DNA from: Liolophura sinensis
Taxonomy: Eukaryota > Mollusca > Polyplacophora > Chitonida > Chitonidae
Reading direction: 5' to 3'
Length of the DNA: 64,000 nt
NCBI RefSeq assembly: GCF_032854445.1
Contig: NC_088302.1
Coordinates: 36,210,191 to 36,274,190, forward strand
Shown: positions 11,299 to 50,100 of the stretch, one piece after another
Position numbering within the stretch: position 1 is the stretch's first letter
How the letters are laid out: each line of letters starts with the position of its first letter
Notes under the pieces: model-generated
Told to the model about the DNA's origin: nothing
The model's database searches: none
What the model saw: only the letters and a program-made list of their open reading frames with translations
Program-made: the position numbers and the translations under genes

Positions 11299-11906
11299 TC
11301 ACTTCATATGTCTGGTGGAGATCGAAATCGGAGTCTTGTCATGCTCAACCTTGTCGTACGCGACTCTGAGAGAGGATATGAATTCTATACAAATCTTAAG
11401 ATATGCTAAAGATCATATGGAACAACGTGTAAATTGCTCTTATCCTCTCGACGAACATTCAGCAGTACAAATATTAATCTTCCAACAAAATCCGTATGAA
11501 AGCAAATCCATATTATGCACGGCTCACTAACGTATTACAAAATCTATACATCCTTCTATGACCGACGTAACGACCCAAGAAAAGCCAAAGGAAACTAAAC
11601 ACTCCTAAACAAGCAAGAGAACAACACATATGTTGTGAATGTATGAACGGTGAATGTCATGAGAATGGTGTGGGGTACACTTCATGTAACGTGAAATCTC
11701 GCTTCTCAACGTGAATTGTCTTCAAGAAATGACAGGACTGACACGTGAACACGAGTTTATATGATGACATGCAAATCCCGCTCTAAAGCCTGATTTCGCC
11801 TTACATGAAGTTCACACCCACGTAGAATGGCGATCATTGCTTTCGAGGCGGAAAGGTGAATGTTCTCTCGGGGCTGCCTAAGTGATCGCCGTGCCGTGGT
11901 TCACAC

Positions 11907-38684
<26,778 letters not shown>

Positions 38685-40854
38685 CGCTATCCCGTGTACG
38701 ATCTGGCCCGCTTGTCTCTGAGTCACACCAATCTTCTGATAACAGGGGAGAAATCTGTAACTGGGGCATACGTGTTGTCCTCCAACCTCGGTGTCTGTTA
38801 TTTTTACATCCAGTCTACGTCTTTACAATAAAAAACATGCACGATTTTACAATAATCCTTCATGTTTCTCTTTATTGAAGGTAAAACAAACAGAAATAGG
38901 TTTGCGTTGAAATACAGATCGCTCCCTGCAGTCGGCTTTTTCCTCCATAAGATAACAGGCGATGTCAGTAGGCTACTATGTCGGGCAATGCTGTTTAGTG
39001 TATTAAGACCTGTACTGATGAATTTTAAGAATAAGGCTTTAAATGTCTGCTCAGTAGCACGAATACTGTATATAAGAACGCAGATCTAATTTTGTACACC
39101 TGTGGATGCACACTGTAGGCATGTGTATGGGGAAAATATTCACGTTCCATACAGCCACAAAAGTAATCTTTAAATGAATTAAACTCTTAAGCATACTCAG
39201 TGAAATAAATTGACAAAGAAAGCCACTTAGAAACCCACCAACCAACTGCTGTGAACAACACTTTCCACGTAACTTTCTGCATCAGAAACAATCGAAAAAC
39301 GAACAGATTGCTTTGTAGAAATTTTTTTCCATCCGTTTTAAGTCGACTCAAGCAGTGTGTAGCGTAGTGTGTATAGTAGTATAAGCAAATAGTGTGTGCA
39401 GTAGTATAAGCAAATAGTGTGTATCGTCTGTATTATTGGATTGACACTGACGAAAACATTTTTATTGTTGATGTGAAGGAATTGTATATCGCCGGCTGTT
39501 TTCTGTCATGAGCGATTACCATCGTGCTTATGCAGCACACGTTTGATACCTTTGTGTGCGATTCGATGAAAACGTCTAGCAATTGTTGTCCCTCAAGATG
39601 AATTGCTATATACTATAACTGTACAACAGATCCAGACATACTCTGTTAAATTCACACCGACAACAATTTCAGGTCACATTTTTTTGTTGATCCAAAGTAC
39701 AGCCATCGACTGGTTCTGTGTAGATAAGAACCCCCACCATGGTCCTCCATAGCAACAACTGATACCCCGTGGAATGAACGCATGCGCATTGAGATATCTG
39801 AGTATATGTTCTATAAACATGACATTGACATGTCACCCACACAATTTTTTTTATCTTATCTCTAGATATCTGAATCATACAGTGTACTGAAGGTATATCA
39901 TATGATATCTAAGTTACGTCGAATATGACAAAAAAAGTTTCTGTGAAATGAATGACTGACGATAAACAGATCCAACGCACTGTTTTCACGTAACAAGATT
40001 ATTGCACTAAAAATTTTATCTTTTTTCCTTCTCAGTTCTACAGTTTTACACCCGATAATGTTATAAGAAGTTTATATGTGTAATGCGTTAAAGCCAATCG
40101 TCGTGCATTTTGACCATTTGCCAACTATCACACTGTCGTCACTGCACTGTTTTACTGCTTATGCTGTAGTCTTTTATACTGTATGTATATATTAAATATA
40201 TTAAACAAATATATTCACGGATTAGTCTTTGCCCGATAAACAAATGAAACATGATGACCAATCGGGGGCCCCACTTTTGAAGAACTTTATGTTTGTAAAG
40301 CAAATCTGATCATGAAGCACGTAATTGGAGCGCACGTTTGAAGTCAAAAACCCGACTTGAGCACAGATATCTTTAAACCATTCCCATGCATACGTGCAGA
40401 AACCAGAAGGTTTAGAAGGTGAATGAATTCAGATGGTGGGAGTTTTGACTATGAACTGCAGTAGAATAATGAATGATGTTCAAACTGTATTTTATTTATT
40501 CATTTGATTCTTTTTAACGCCGTACTCATGTTACTCATGTTGTTACTCATGCGTGTGTCAGTTTTATGAGATTGAAAATAAATATATTAAAAAAAATAAT
40601 CAAGCATCCACTGTACTATTGCTGTTCATTCCAACATTTATAAACCTATGAGCCAAGAGGTCTCTGGGTCGAACCTAACTCACGCTGATTCGACCAAGGT
40701 TTGATCTCAGGCTGCACATGGTATTTTCCACGCTCTACCCAGTTTCCTCCATCGGTTGTCTTTGTGGACCTCATATGATGGACATACTCTTCAGAAGGGC
40801 ATAATCCTCAATGAAACACATAAATCAGTCAACAGTGATTCCTGTTGGAGTATT

Positions 40855-41000
40855 GTTACTTATTTATTTATTTAGTCATCTGTTATTCAGCGCTATTCTT
40901 TCGTACGTGAAAGAATTCTTCATTTATACTTTGTTGGTCAGTTTTGTTGGGGGAGGAAACAGGAATACAAAGAGTAAACCTCCAGCAAAGTTTCACAGGT
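40855..41000 (-). mobile_element. S2 SINE fragment
   Basis: TTCTTCATTTATACTTTGTT, GGTCAGTTTTGTTGGGGGAG and AGTAAACCTCCAGCAAAG follow the S2 pattern. Confidence 0.5.
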
Positions 41001-41299
41001 GTGGCCTACATGCAGATTCGCACACCATATTGGCGGCGGAGAAATGATCCCCAAAGAACGTAACGCTGTGTAAATCTGACCCAAGAATGGCGTCGACTGC
41101 ACATTGTCGCGAAGGCCACACAAACAACTAGAGCGGAGAAATCTAAAAAGCACATGCCCAATTCACTTAGCAACGTCATGTTCCCTGGAGTACCTTTCGA
41201 TTCATAGGACAAATCACATATCAAAACCAAAACGGTACTTACATGTCTAAAGCGATGAGACGTTTTAAGCAAAATCAAAACTATTTAATTTATTTACAT

Positions 41300-41465
41300 A
41301 TTTGATTGCTGTTAACGAAACACTGATTTTTTTTCGCTTCTAGGATGGCGGTCAGTTTTATGGATGGAGGAAATCGGAGTGACTGAGGTAAGCCACTAAC
41401 CTTGGACAACTACTAATAACCTTTTGGACGTTTGACGTACAGATATGACAGAACTGTCAAACAAG
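41300..41465 (-). mobile_element. S2 SINE fragment
   Basis: GATGGCGGTCAGTTTTATGG, AGGTAAGCCACTAACCTTGG and GTACAGATATGACAGAA; paralogous to 34466-34600. Confidence 0.65.
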
Positions 41466-41593
41466 AAAACGCATTTTGCCAGTCGCAATCAATATTATTG
41501 CAAGTACGTCAACCAAATGTCCCACACATTGGTGACAAATGTTCAGTTATTTGTGACGTCACAATTGATTTTCTTGGAGTGGGATGAATGATC

Positions 41594-41814
41594 GGGTCCC
41601 GGGATCATGAAGAGATCTTAGACTAGTCAAAACCTCAAATCACTTTAAAATTGTTATTTCTCATGTAAAAAAGTCAAAATATTTCTTGACAACATAAATT
41701 CTGGATAAGCTATTGTAAAACAAATTTCAGCTAAAATAACGGAGAGGAAAATACCAATTTTAATTATTGAAATTTTGATTTAAGTCTAAGATCTCTTCGT
41801 GCTCCCGCGGCCTG
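41594..41814. mobile_element. MITE-like element, copy 2
   Basis: Inverted ends GGGATCATGAAGAGATCTTA and TAAGATCTCTTCGTGCTCCC; interior ACAAATTTCAGCTAAAATAA as in copy 1 at 18031. To the right, CCTGGATTGAACGGGCGCCT is a tRNA B-box in reverse, as beside copy 1. Confidence 0.75.
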
Positions 41815-41924
41815 GATTGAACGGGCGCCTCGTCAAAGTAAACTCTTTTACGGAACAGCTCAGAGACAAATGCTAAATAATAAACATAGACAACCACAAG
41901 GTTCATAAGCTGAAATTAAAAGTG

Positions 41925-41930
41925 TTTATT
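41925..41930 (-). terminator. Candidate poly(A) signal of paramyosin
   Basis: AATAAA on the minus strand 2.05 kb after the stop codon; a second one lies at 42495-42500. The stretch between here and 43981 is mostly free of the dispersed repeats seen elsewhere, which fits a long 3' UTR. Confidence 0.35.
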
Positions 41931-43981
41931 CCATGGCAATATGTTCTTGCATTTTTTTTCATAACAGTTCAACATTGACTGACCACTTGTATACACAAAC
42001 ATATAGGGTTGCAGAATGACACGAGAGTAACGCCAGACTCTATAAATTACAAACACTCGAAGGTGTTATATGTTTTATATCTTTTAGGAAGAACCAGCCC
42101 TTTTTCATGCGTCCCTTATATAGGGTAACTATGTGATTATGGTTGTCGTTAGACTCTCCGCATTCTGCCACTTTCGTTTCCGGTAGTCGTTACAGGAACA
42201 GCCCGGTTCTCAACACTTTAATCCTTGTACGCCCAGTGATAGATAACTTAAGTACATGAGCTTAAAATCAAGTGATGCCATTACTGGCTGAAATAATAAT
42301 AATAATAATAACAGGTACCCCTATATCCCTCAAAAACTTTTAATATTGCACTTTATAAGGTTTTACGAATGCACTTGTAAAAAAGTGAATTATTAAATAA
42401 ATAGATCCCTTACAATAAAACAACGATCGTAATTTGCGCAAAATATCCATCCACATTGGCATTCGAATGCTCTGGGAAGCTCTAAACACTACATTTTATT
42501 TTTATCACGGACCAGCCACAATGTTCATACTCTATGTGCAGGTTTTCCAGGCTTGGCAGTGTTCCGTCTTGTTGCATGCGTAATGAGCCATTGCTATTGT
42601 CACTGACGACGCTGCGATAGAGCGGCAAGCCCGTCTACACAGGCATCGGGAAGTGGAACAATGAGCACCCGCTGTTCTCGGTACTCCAGACAAGGGACAC
42701 TCTGGTCTCATTGAGCAGAAGAACTGCTGACCGCAAGTGAAGTTTGGTCTAGTGCCCGCGCAAACTGCTTCGTGGAATCATCTCTTTACACATGCAGCAA
42801 TTGTCTGTGGTGTGTATATGTGTGTTCGGTATTTTGGTTTTTGTTCAAAGGAGCAGCAGAGAAATGGAGCACAATTAAACAAATAAATGTTTTATACAAT
42901 ATCACGAATTCAGGTCATTGTCTCTCGAAAGATGCCGGCTTTTGTTCACATTACACAAAGTAAAAGGGGCGGTGTAGCGGCGATTTACCCTGGAATCAGA
43001 AAGAGAGATGTATCCACAACAGTTGGCAACAACCTCGGGCTTCAATATACCATACTCAAAAATCACTAAAGTATTCAGTTTAAAGTACCCAAAAAATCAA
43101 AGCAAAGCAAAATAACGCACAGGGTTCCATTAACAATCCCTCTTCTCTGGAATTCAGCATATACACATATTGTACAAAGATATATATACGAAGACAACAT
43201 TGATATTTTGACCCACGTTTTTTTCTCGATGATATAAAAATGCTTGATTTAGTTTTCTTCACATTACGCTCACGATATAACATGGATGCAGCAACTGGAA
43301 GCGGCGGCTGATTGTGTGACCAACATAACAAAATACGGGAAGCACCAAAGCATACCAGCACAAATACCGACCCTCTATATTAATAAATAACAAAAGAGAA
43401 ACCTGAGAGATTTTCGAATTACTCAATTTTCCTACTAGCACTCTGCTTCCAAACGGAATGACTCTTTCAGCCAAGAGGCAATAGAGATATCTACGTTAGC
43501 AAATCCTGATATCAAAAAGAAGACCCACTCTCCATGCGTTTGTCCTTAGAAAAGAAAACAGTCCCTTTAACGATTAACTAAAATGTAGAAAACATCTTGG
43601 CAAGCAGTCATATAATACTGTCGCAACTTTTCGGCCTAGTATTTTTGGTACAATATTGCTCTATATCAACAGGCAGTATCTGGGGATGTGTTTCTTGCAA
43701 CAGTCCAATATGGAAATCTCCGTGCCTCGAATTGGCCGAGCCGTGAGCCTTGTGAGACGTGAAGTCAACAGCTCTCCTCATCTATACTCTCAGTGCTATC
43801 ACCCCCACAAGCACAATGATCTCTCGATGTACACGGCAAATCTTTTCAACGATCTTTCAACGATGAGGAGCTGATCTATTGCCGAATAGTTTATGACCTT
43901 TTTTTTCTGTTATAAAAATACCGTCTGCCACGATTAGCAACATTAGCGGAACATGGAAACACTATCATGGGTAATACCTGC
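41931..43981 (-). other. Probable paramyosin 3' UTR
   Basis: About 2 kb after the paramyosin stop codon, without a coding exon and nearly free of SINEs; it holds a short (AAT)n run at 42291-42312. Assigned as 3' UTR only by position and candidate poly(A) signals. Confidence 0.35.
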
Positions 43982-44140
43982 TTATGCCTTGATGATTCGA
44001 ACTTCTCTGGACACAGACATGGAGCGAGATCTGCGCACTGCAGAAAGATTCTTTTCAGCGGCGTCCGCCCTGTGCTCAGCCTCATCAATCAGAGCCTGGG
44101 CTTTTCTATATTTGTTCATGGTGATGTTGGCAACCTCCTC
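43982..44140 (-). CDS. Paramyosin last exon: C-terminal tail
   Basis: 52 codons after acceptor [22 protein letters not shown] and [11 protein letters not shown] finish the rod; [18 protein letters not shown] is the nonhelical tail with several serines in basic context, where paramyosins are phosphorylated. Stop TAA at 43984-43982. Confidence 0.92.
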   Translation of the reverse strand, partial: EEVANITMNKYRKAQALIDEAEHRADAAEKNLSAVRRSRSMSVSREVRIIKA

Positions 44141-47100
44141 CTGTAAATGAGAATGATGCATTTAGTGACAAGTCTCTTAAAAATTGTTCGCGACGATAGT
44201 GGCCATAAAATTGTTAATATTGAATCATTCTATCTTAAGTTGCCACCGGCGAATGATACATTTATTTATTCATGTATTTATTTATTTATTTATTTATTCA
44301 TGTATTTATTTGATTGGAGTTTTACGCCATACTCAAGAATATTTCACTTATACGACGGCGGCCAGCATTATGGTGGGAAGAAACCGGGCAGAGCCCGGAG
44401 GAAACCCATGACCATCCACAGGTTGATGGAAGACAGTTCCACCTAGGCGAATGATACAACCTACAAAAAGGTAAATTTGCAAACGTGCTGTTGCAACTTA
44501 AAATCATACAGGATGGATTCCATGTATAAAGACATAACTAAGATTGGGAATAACTAAAATTTCGGCTGATTTGTGAAAAACATTTATTTTTTATCTCCAG
44601 GAATACTTACAGCCTCTTCGATCTGGCGTTTGTAGGCCTTGATCTTAAGGTTAAGTTGATCGTTGACGCTTTGGAGTTCAACAACTGATCGTCTGTCGTC
44701 CTCGGTCTGGAAGATAAGTTCTTTGTACTGACGCTCAATCTTACGCAGAGTAGCCAGGCTGTCTCTGTGGCGGCGCTGTTCGGCTTCCAGCTCGGCTTCC
44801 AGGTCGCGCAACTAAACAAAGGAAAATTGCACCATCGTAAGGAATAAGCCAAGTAACATTTTACATCAATCGACGAACAGGAATGTTGGACAAAGGCCAA
44901 AATAATGTGATACTTTTTTGTAAGAATATAGAAAAAATATTTACAACAAAAGAAATCTAGAACCACGATAAATATCATTCAACTAATGTAGTATTCACAA
45001 AATAGCAGACTGATAGACAAGTTACAGCTCATTTGGTATTGTCTGGTGGCAAAAATACATGTATAACTTTTTTAGAATACTTACTCTGGCCTGCAGTTTG
45101 GCAACCATCCTCTTTCCTTCTCTCTGGGCGAAGGCTTCGGCCTCCTCGAGCTTGATGGTGATTTCTCTGATTTCGATTTCGAGTTGCTTGCGGAGACTCT
45201 CTGCATTCTTGTAGTTCTCCTGTTCCTGGCGCAGCTCGTCAGCAAGGCGGTTCACCTCGGCCTGGAGACGATCGGCGCGGTCCTCGGCCGCTCTTTGTCC
45301 ATTCAGAGCCTCGTCCAAGTCGGATTGCATAGCGGCGATATCGGTTTCCAATCGGCGTTTGTCGTTGGTGACGGTTGTGAGCTGGAGTTGGCATTCGCTC
45401 AGACGGGCTGACGTCTCTCCAAGCTCGTTCTCAGCTGCCTTACGGGCTCTCTCAGCCTATAACAACAGCAACACCATTAGGAGATCGCACAAACAGTTCC
45501 AGGCTACATGCCCGAATCCATCACAATTCAGACATTCATCGAGTACTCAGATCTCTAAAATCCGAATGCACCACGTTGTGTTTGAAACTTCACCCATTAG
45601 ACAATAACATGCTTAACTTTTAAGAAGTTTAAGCTTAAAATGTCAATATTCAGATTAGAGGAAATACATTACGTTGTCGAGGAGTGTGCGGACATCTTCC
45701 AGTTCGGTCTGAAGAGCAATACGCTTCCTCTCAGAAGCAGCGAGCTGTTGGCGGGCATCTTCGGCCTGGCGTCTTTCGTCATCGAGAGCAGATTCGAGTT
45801 CCTGGATGAGAAGTTCAAAACCGTGTAAGTTCAATGGAAAATTATAAGATTTATAAGATCAAGACTTGCAACAGAGTACAAATGCTTCGTGGAAAGCTGA
45901 GGTGGCGAAATCTGAAACGCCTCAAGACAAATGTTCTTGGCCCATAGATGTTTGAACTGTTGCCAGCAGAACGGGGATAAAAATACCTCAGGGGGTGAAA
46001 GAGTAGCGAGCTCGACCATCTGCAGGGTCGGTTGTGGGGGAAGCATAAGGCAGCTGCCAGCTCCCATCACCTTAGTAAACATGATACGATCATCTCAACT
46101 TACAAGTATCTGACGGACAGAACCTACCGTGTAGCATACCACTGGTTTCCGAGAACTATAACAGCAGCTGCTAAATAAGGTCTGCCCTAAGCTCTCGTTC
46201 TAGCGATAGATATTCAAATTTGCAACCCTAATTGCCCCAAGACTGCATTCGCAATACCTTGCCTTTCCCGCATACACATCAACATTTAGGACAACTGACA
46301 AATATATCCTATAACATTTGCTGACGTTGCGATTTCTTTTTCAAGTATCGATTCATTCTGAAAGCTCAACCGTTATTTAGCGATGTATTGAAGTAAGTGG
46401 AAATCAGTCATTAAATAAATATATGATATAAATAGTCTTCTAGAAACCCCTTGATTGTTGGAGATGTAATCAGGGACAGTTACCTTAACGCGGGCCTGGA
46501 GGACCTTAATCTGTTTGGAGTATTCAGCATTGGCTCTGTTGGCATTCTCCAGAGCACCTTCCAACTCCCTGATGTCGGTCTCGTATTTCTTCTTCAGACG
46601 GCTGATCTCAGTCTTGTATCTTGTCTCAACTTCAATCAGTGTGCGCTGCAGTTCTTCAATGGCACGCTGGCTGCTCTTCCTGTGAATGGACAAATAAAAA
46701 AATGTAATACCTTAATCCAAGTAATATTGTTCATGCCTAATTTAGTACAAAAGACATTAAAATAGCTAACCTGGATACACAATCTGTATGCTCCTGATTT
46801 ATAGATACGACTTTGGCTTTCTGTCGGAATATGCTTGCCATTCTACAGAGGTTACGAAAGTTCTCTTGCACACGTCTGGCGATTGTGGCGTAAGAGGACT
46901 GAGTGAGGTATTTAATACAATCCAGATTCTCCGGTCTTTCGGCGGTCCAGATGTATTTGTCTGTGCCATTTTCCAATCGTTGTTCTTGGCATCTGCATTT
47001 ATTGCTAGATGATAATATGAGCAGGCGGAAATGGCAAGTGTGCCCAATGGGTTGTTTGTGATATCGCTGTAAGATTAAACCACTTAGCCTTGGAGCTTTC

Positions 47101-50100
47101 CCATCTGTTTAGGTCAGATCTAGCTCTGTTTCATTCATTCATTACTTCAACCCTGTGACCTCATGTTGGTCTTCTTAGAATGGTATGTTTCATTCTGCAC
47201 ACGTTATGTGTTTTGAGCTAGTCGACTCTAAACATGCAGTGATAAAAATATGTGGTCTACGTTATGCTAAAAAACGGCATCTTCCATGGCAGTAAACTGT
47301 TTACAGTTCTGGGCTACTTTCAGCACTATGCAGAAATCTCTACTCTTGAAAATTGGTTTTCACAGTGAGCTACATATGTAAGTAAATATTTAAAATCAAA
47401 CGTATCATTTACTACGCACCTGAGGTTGTCCAGTTCCTCGTCTTTTTCACGGAGTCTGTTCTCCATGTCAATGCGCAGTTGGTTAAGAGCCTGGTTAGCG
47501 GCGGCCAGCTTGTTCTCACAGTCCTTCAGAGCATCCTCGGTGTCTCTGAGTGCAGCGGCCAAGTTGTCACGCTCGGCCTCCAGCTGGGCGCGGATGGCGG
47601 ACAGCTCGTTGACCTGTCTGCTGAGGTCCTTGATTTGTTCCTTGGCTTCGCGAAGAGCATCTGAAAGGAGAGGAAAATACAGCTTTATAACAGTTATCCA
47701 AATCATAATTCATGGCATCATATCTAAAGTCAAATTCCCCAAAGTAAAATTCCCCAGCTTCATAAAACAAATTGTATGATTGAATGAATCAATGCACATT
47801 GACAAATTTCCAGCCACATTGTGCTGTATCCCCCTGTGGTTTTGCACTTTATCAATTTGTCCCAAAACAGAACCACAGAAGGTAATCAAATAGATGACAA
47901 AGGGAATGTGATGCTTTAAAGCCTAGTATGATGTTCCTGTTTTAATATCTGATTATTCTGTTTTGTTTTGTTTCGAACATTTGAGTCGTTTATCCATTCA
48001 AGTCTCTACATCCAAACTCACTCGAAAGTTGGTTGTTTTCTCTGTTGAGGGCATCGTTCTTCTCGCTGAGCTCGGTGTTGAGTACCCTCAGCCTGTACAC
48101 TTCCTGTTCCAGATTCTTCTTGTCCGCATTCAGAGCGGCATTCTCGGCCAGCAGTTCGTCCACACGCTTCTGTAGGCCGGCGTTCTCGTTCTCCAACTGT
48201 CGGTTCCTCTTGGTCAAATCCTGGACGATGATCTGGGTCTGGAAACATTAGAACAATGGTACAGTTCATTATGCGCCAAACCAACATTTTGTTATCCACA
48301 GCGTGGATAGATCACCCTATTTTCTATTTTGTGTTACCGGTAAGGTAGATAACTTGTCATCCATAGCATCAACACTAAGTCATCGAAAAGATGGGCACTG
48401 TTTTATCAGCCATGGACATGATCGAAACCGAGTTATCCAAAAGACTGCCAGCCAAGTTTAATGAATGATTTAATTGCCGTAAAAATAGACTGTTTGCAGA
48501 TTAACTCTAAACTTTTTACAGATAAAGGTGCCTATGTTTTTCGAATTTATTGTGTACATCTCTTATCTCCTAGATACTAGAGGTGTTTTAATCTCTTTCA
48601 CTTACATTCTCCAGCTCAATGGTGAGTTCCTTGATTTCAGCTGTCAGCTTATTCTTCGTCCTCTCCAGATTGCTGATCTTGGCGCGGCTCTGCTCGAGCT
48701 GATCTTCCAATTCAGCACATCGGGAAGCGAATTTGCGTCTGTGAAAAATCCCAAAACAACAATTAAATCCTTTTTCATGCCTCTAAAAGCGGACAGACAT
48801 TTGAACAACTACTGGTACAGTATTTTTCTTTCAGGAAATTAATTTAGAGATTTCATCATCAGCTTATAAGATACCTATGAATGGCATTGCGGTTATGTGA
48901 CGTGTTCGTTACGTCAGTGATCACGTCAAACTGGGTAGTGACGTATACCTTGTATCCTCGAGCTCCTCGGTCAGATGGATCACTTCCTTGTCGAAGCGGG
49001 CTTTGAGTGACTGGTATTCTGTGGTGGATTTGCTCAATTGTTGACGCAAGACGGACGCGGCCTCGGACTCCTCCTCGAAGCGAGCATTCAAGTTATCGTA
49101 GTCAGCCTGGAGAGCACTGAGCTGCACCTGGAGGTTGGTCCTTTGCTGTTAACAAAGAAACGTTTATCATTTAGTGCCGTGTGCTGTCATCATTCGGTCT
49201 TCCCTTTTTGCAACGTAATACACTGTGGTCAATGAACTTGGTGCATCTAATGAAACTGCCCTTTGAAATCTATCTTAGTCTCTGCTACCAACATTGTCTT
49301 TATTTTCGTAAGCGTAAATAGTATTTTTTTTAAAGAAAGACTGTTTGTGTTCACACAAAAACACAAAAGTTTTGGTCACAGATTTTGAATATTAGGATAT
49401 ACTAGATTTCCGAAAATTTTACACAAATATAATTTTCACCTCTTCAAAGCACACTTGATACCCTAACTCAGTAATGGGCTTTGATGTCTTCTCAAAATGA
49501 GAAATTACACATGGACGCCAAGAGGAAGTACAAACAGCTCTCTATTGAAATCTCCCGCCTTGTAACGTTGTTTGCAGCCTTACCCTTGTCTCGTCATCCA
49601 GAGAACGTTTGAGGTCGTCGTTTTGACCCTGGAGTTGGGCTTTAGCCTTGGCCAGACCGGCGTTGGCACTGTCCAGTTCCTGCACTTGATGTTGCAGGTC
49701 GAAGTTCTCCTGAGTCAGACGAGCTTTCAAACCATTCAGATCATTAACCTGGCGGCTGAGATCATCCAGTTGGGCCTTAAGTCTCTTAACTTGTTCATCA
49801 AGACCATCAGCTCTGCTCTCGGCGGAGGCCTGGCATGGAGAAAAATGTCAGTGTTAAAACACGACAGAAGGTAATACATATGGAGGAAGTTTAGGATTAT
49901 TTTACTTTTTCTTTCATTAATCAGTCATTACATAAGTGAGAGAAAAATGTCACAGTTAAAGCATGAGAGGGTGCAATGTATAACTGTTCTTGTTTTATGT
50001 TCATCTTTGGTAGATCATATCTAAGGACATAAAGAGAATTTTACGGCATGTGTCGTCTTTATTTTACCACCACCCGCGGCAATAACTAAAGAGAAAGATT

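Larger units (their letters stand above)
5245..11906. other. Intergenic region between folate-receptor-like and Mesh-like genes
   Basis: No convincing exon on either strand apart from the possible 5' UTR exon at 6139 and the Mesh 3' UTR near 11300-11906. It contains ATC/ATT-rich DNA (5640-5850), a direct repeat (6710), an S1 SINE (6966), a foldback element (8866), a 17-bp array (9775) and a 33-bp array (10590). The rest shows nothing recognisable. Confidence 0.6.
38685..41900. other. 5' flank of Mesh-like gene and intergenic DNA
   Basis: No exon found. Contains a short tandem repeat (39365-39414, two copies of 25 bases), dispersed repeat copy 3 (40116-40190), an S1 tail fragment (40488-40540), S2 fragments (40855-41000, 41300-41465) and MITE-like copy 2 (41594). 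A possible acceptor CTGTTATCAG about 60 bases before the Mesh start hints at a 5' UTR intron. Confidence 0.5.

Noticed and set aside
47426-47779. 117-codon Ser-rich plus-strand frame, and similar ones at 45184 and 48033
   Set aside because: Mirror images of paramyosin coiled-coil exons; low-complexity Leu/Ser text is the usual antisense of heptad-repeat codons.
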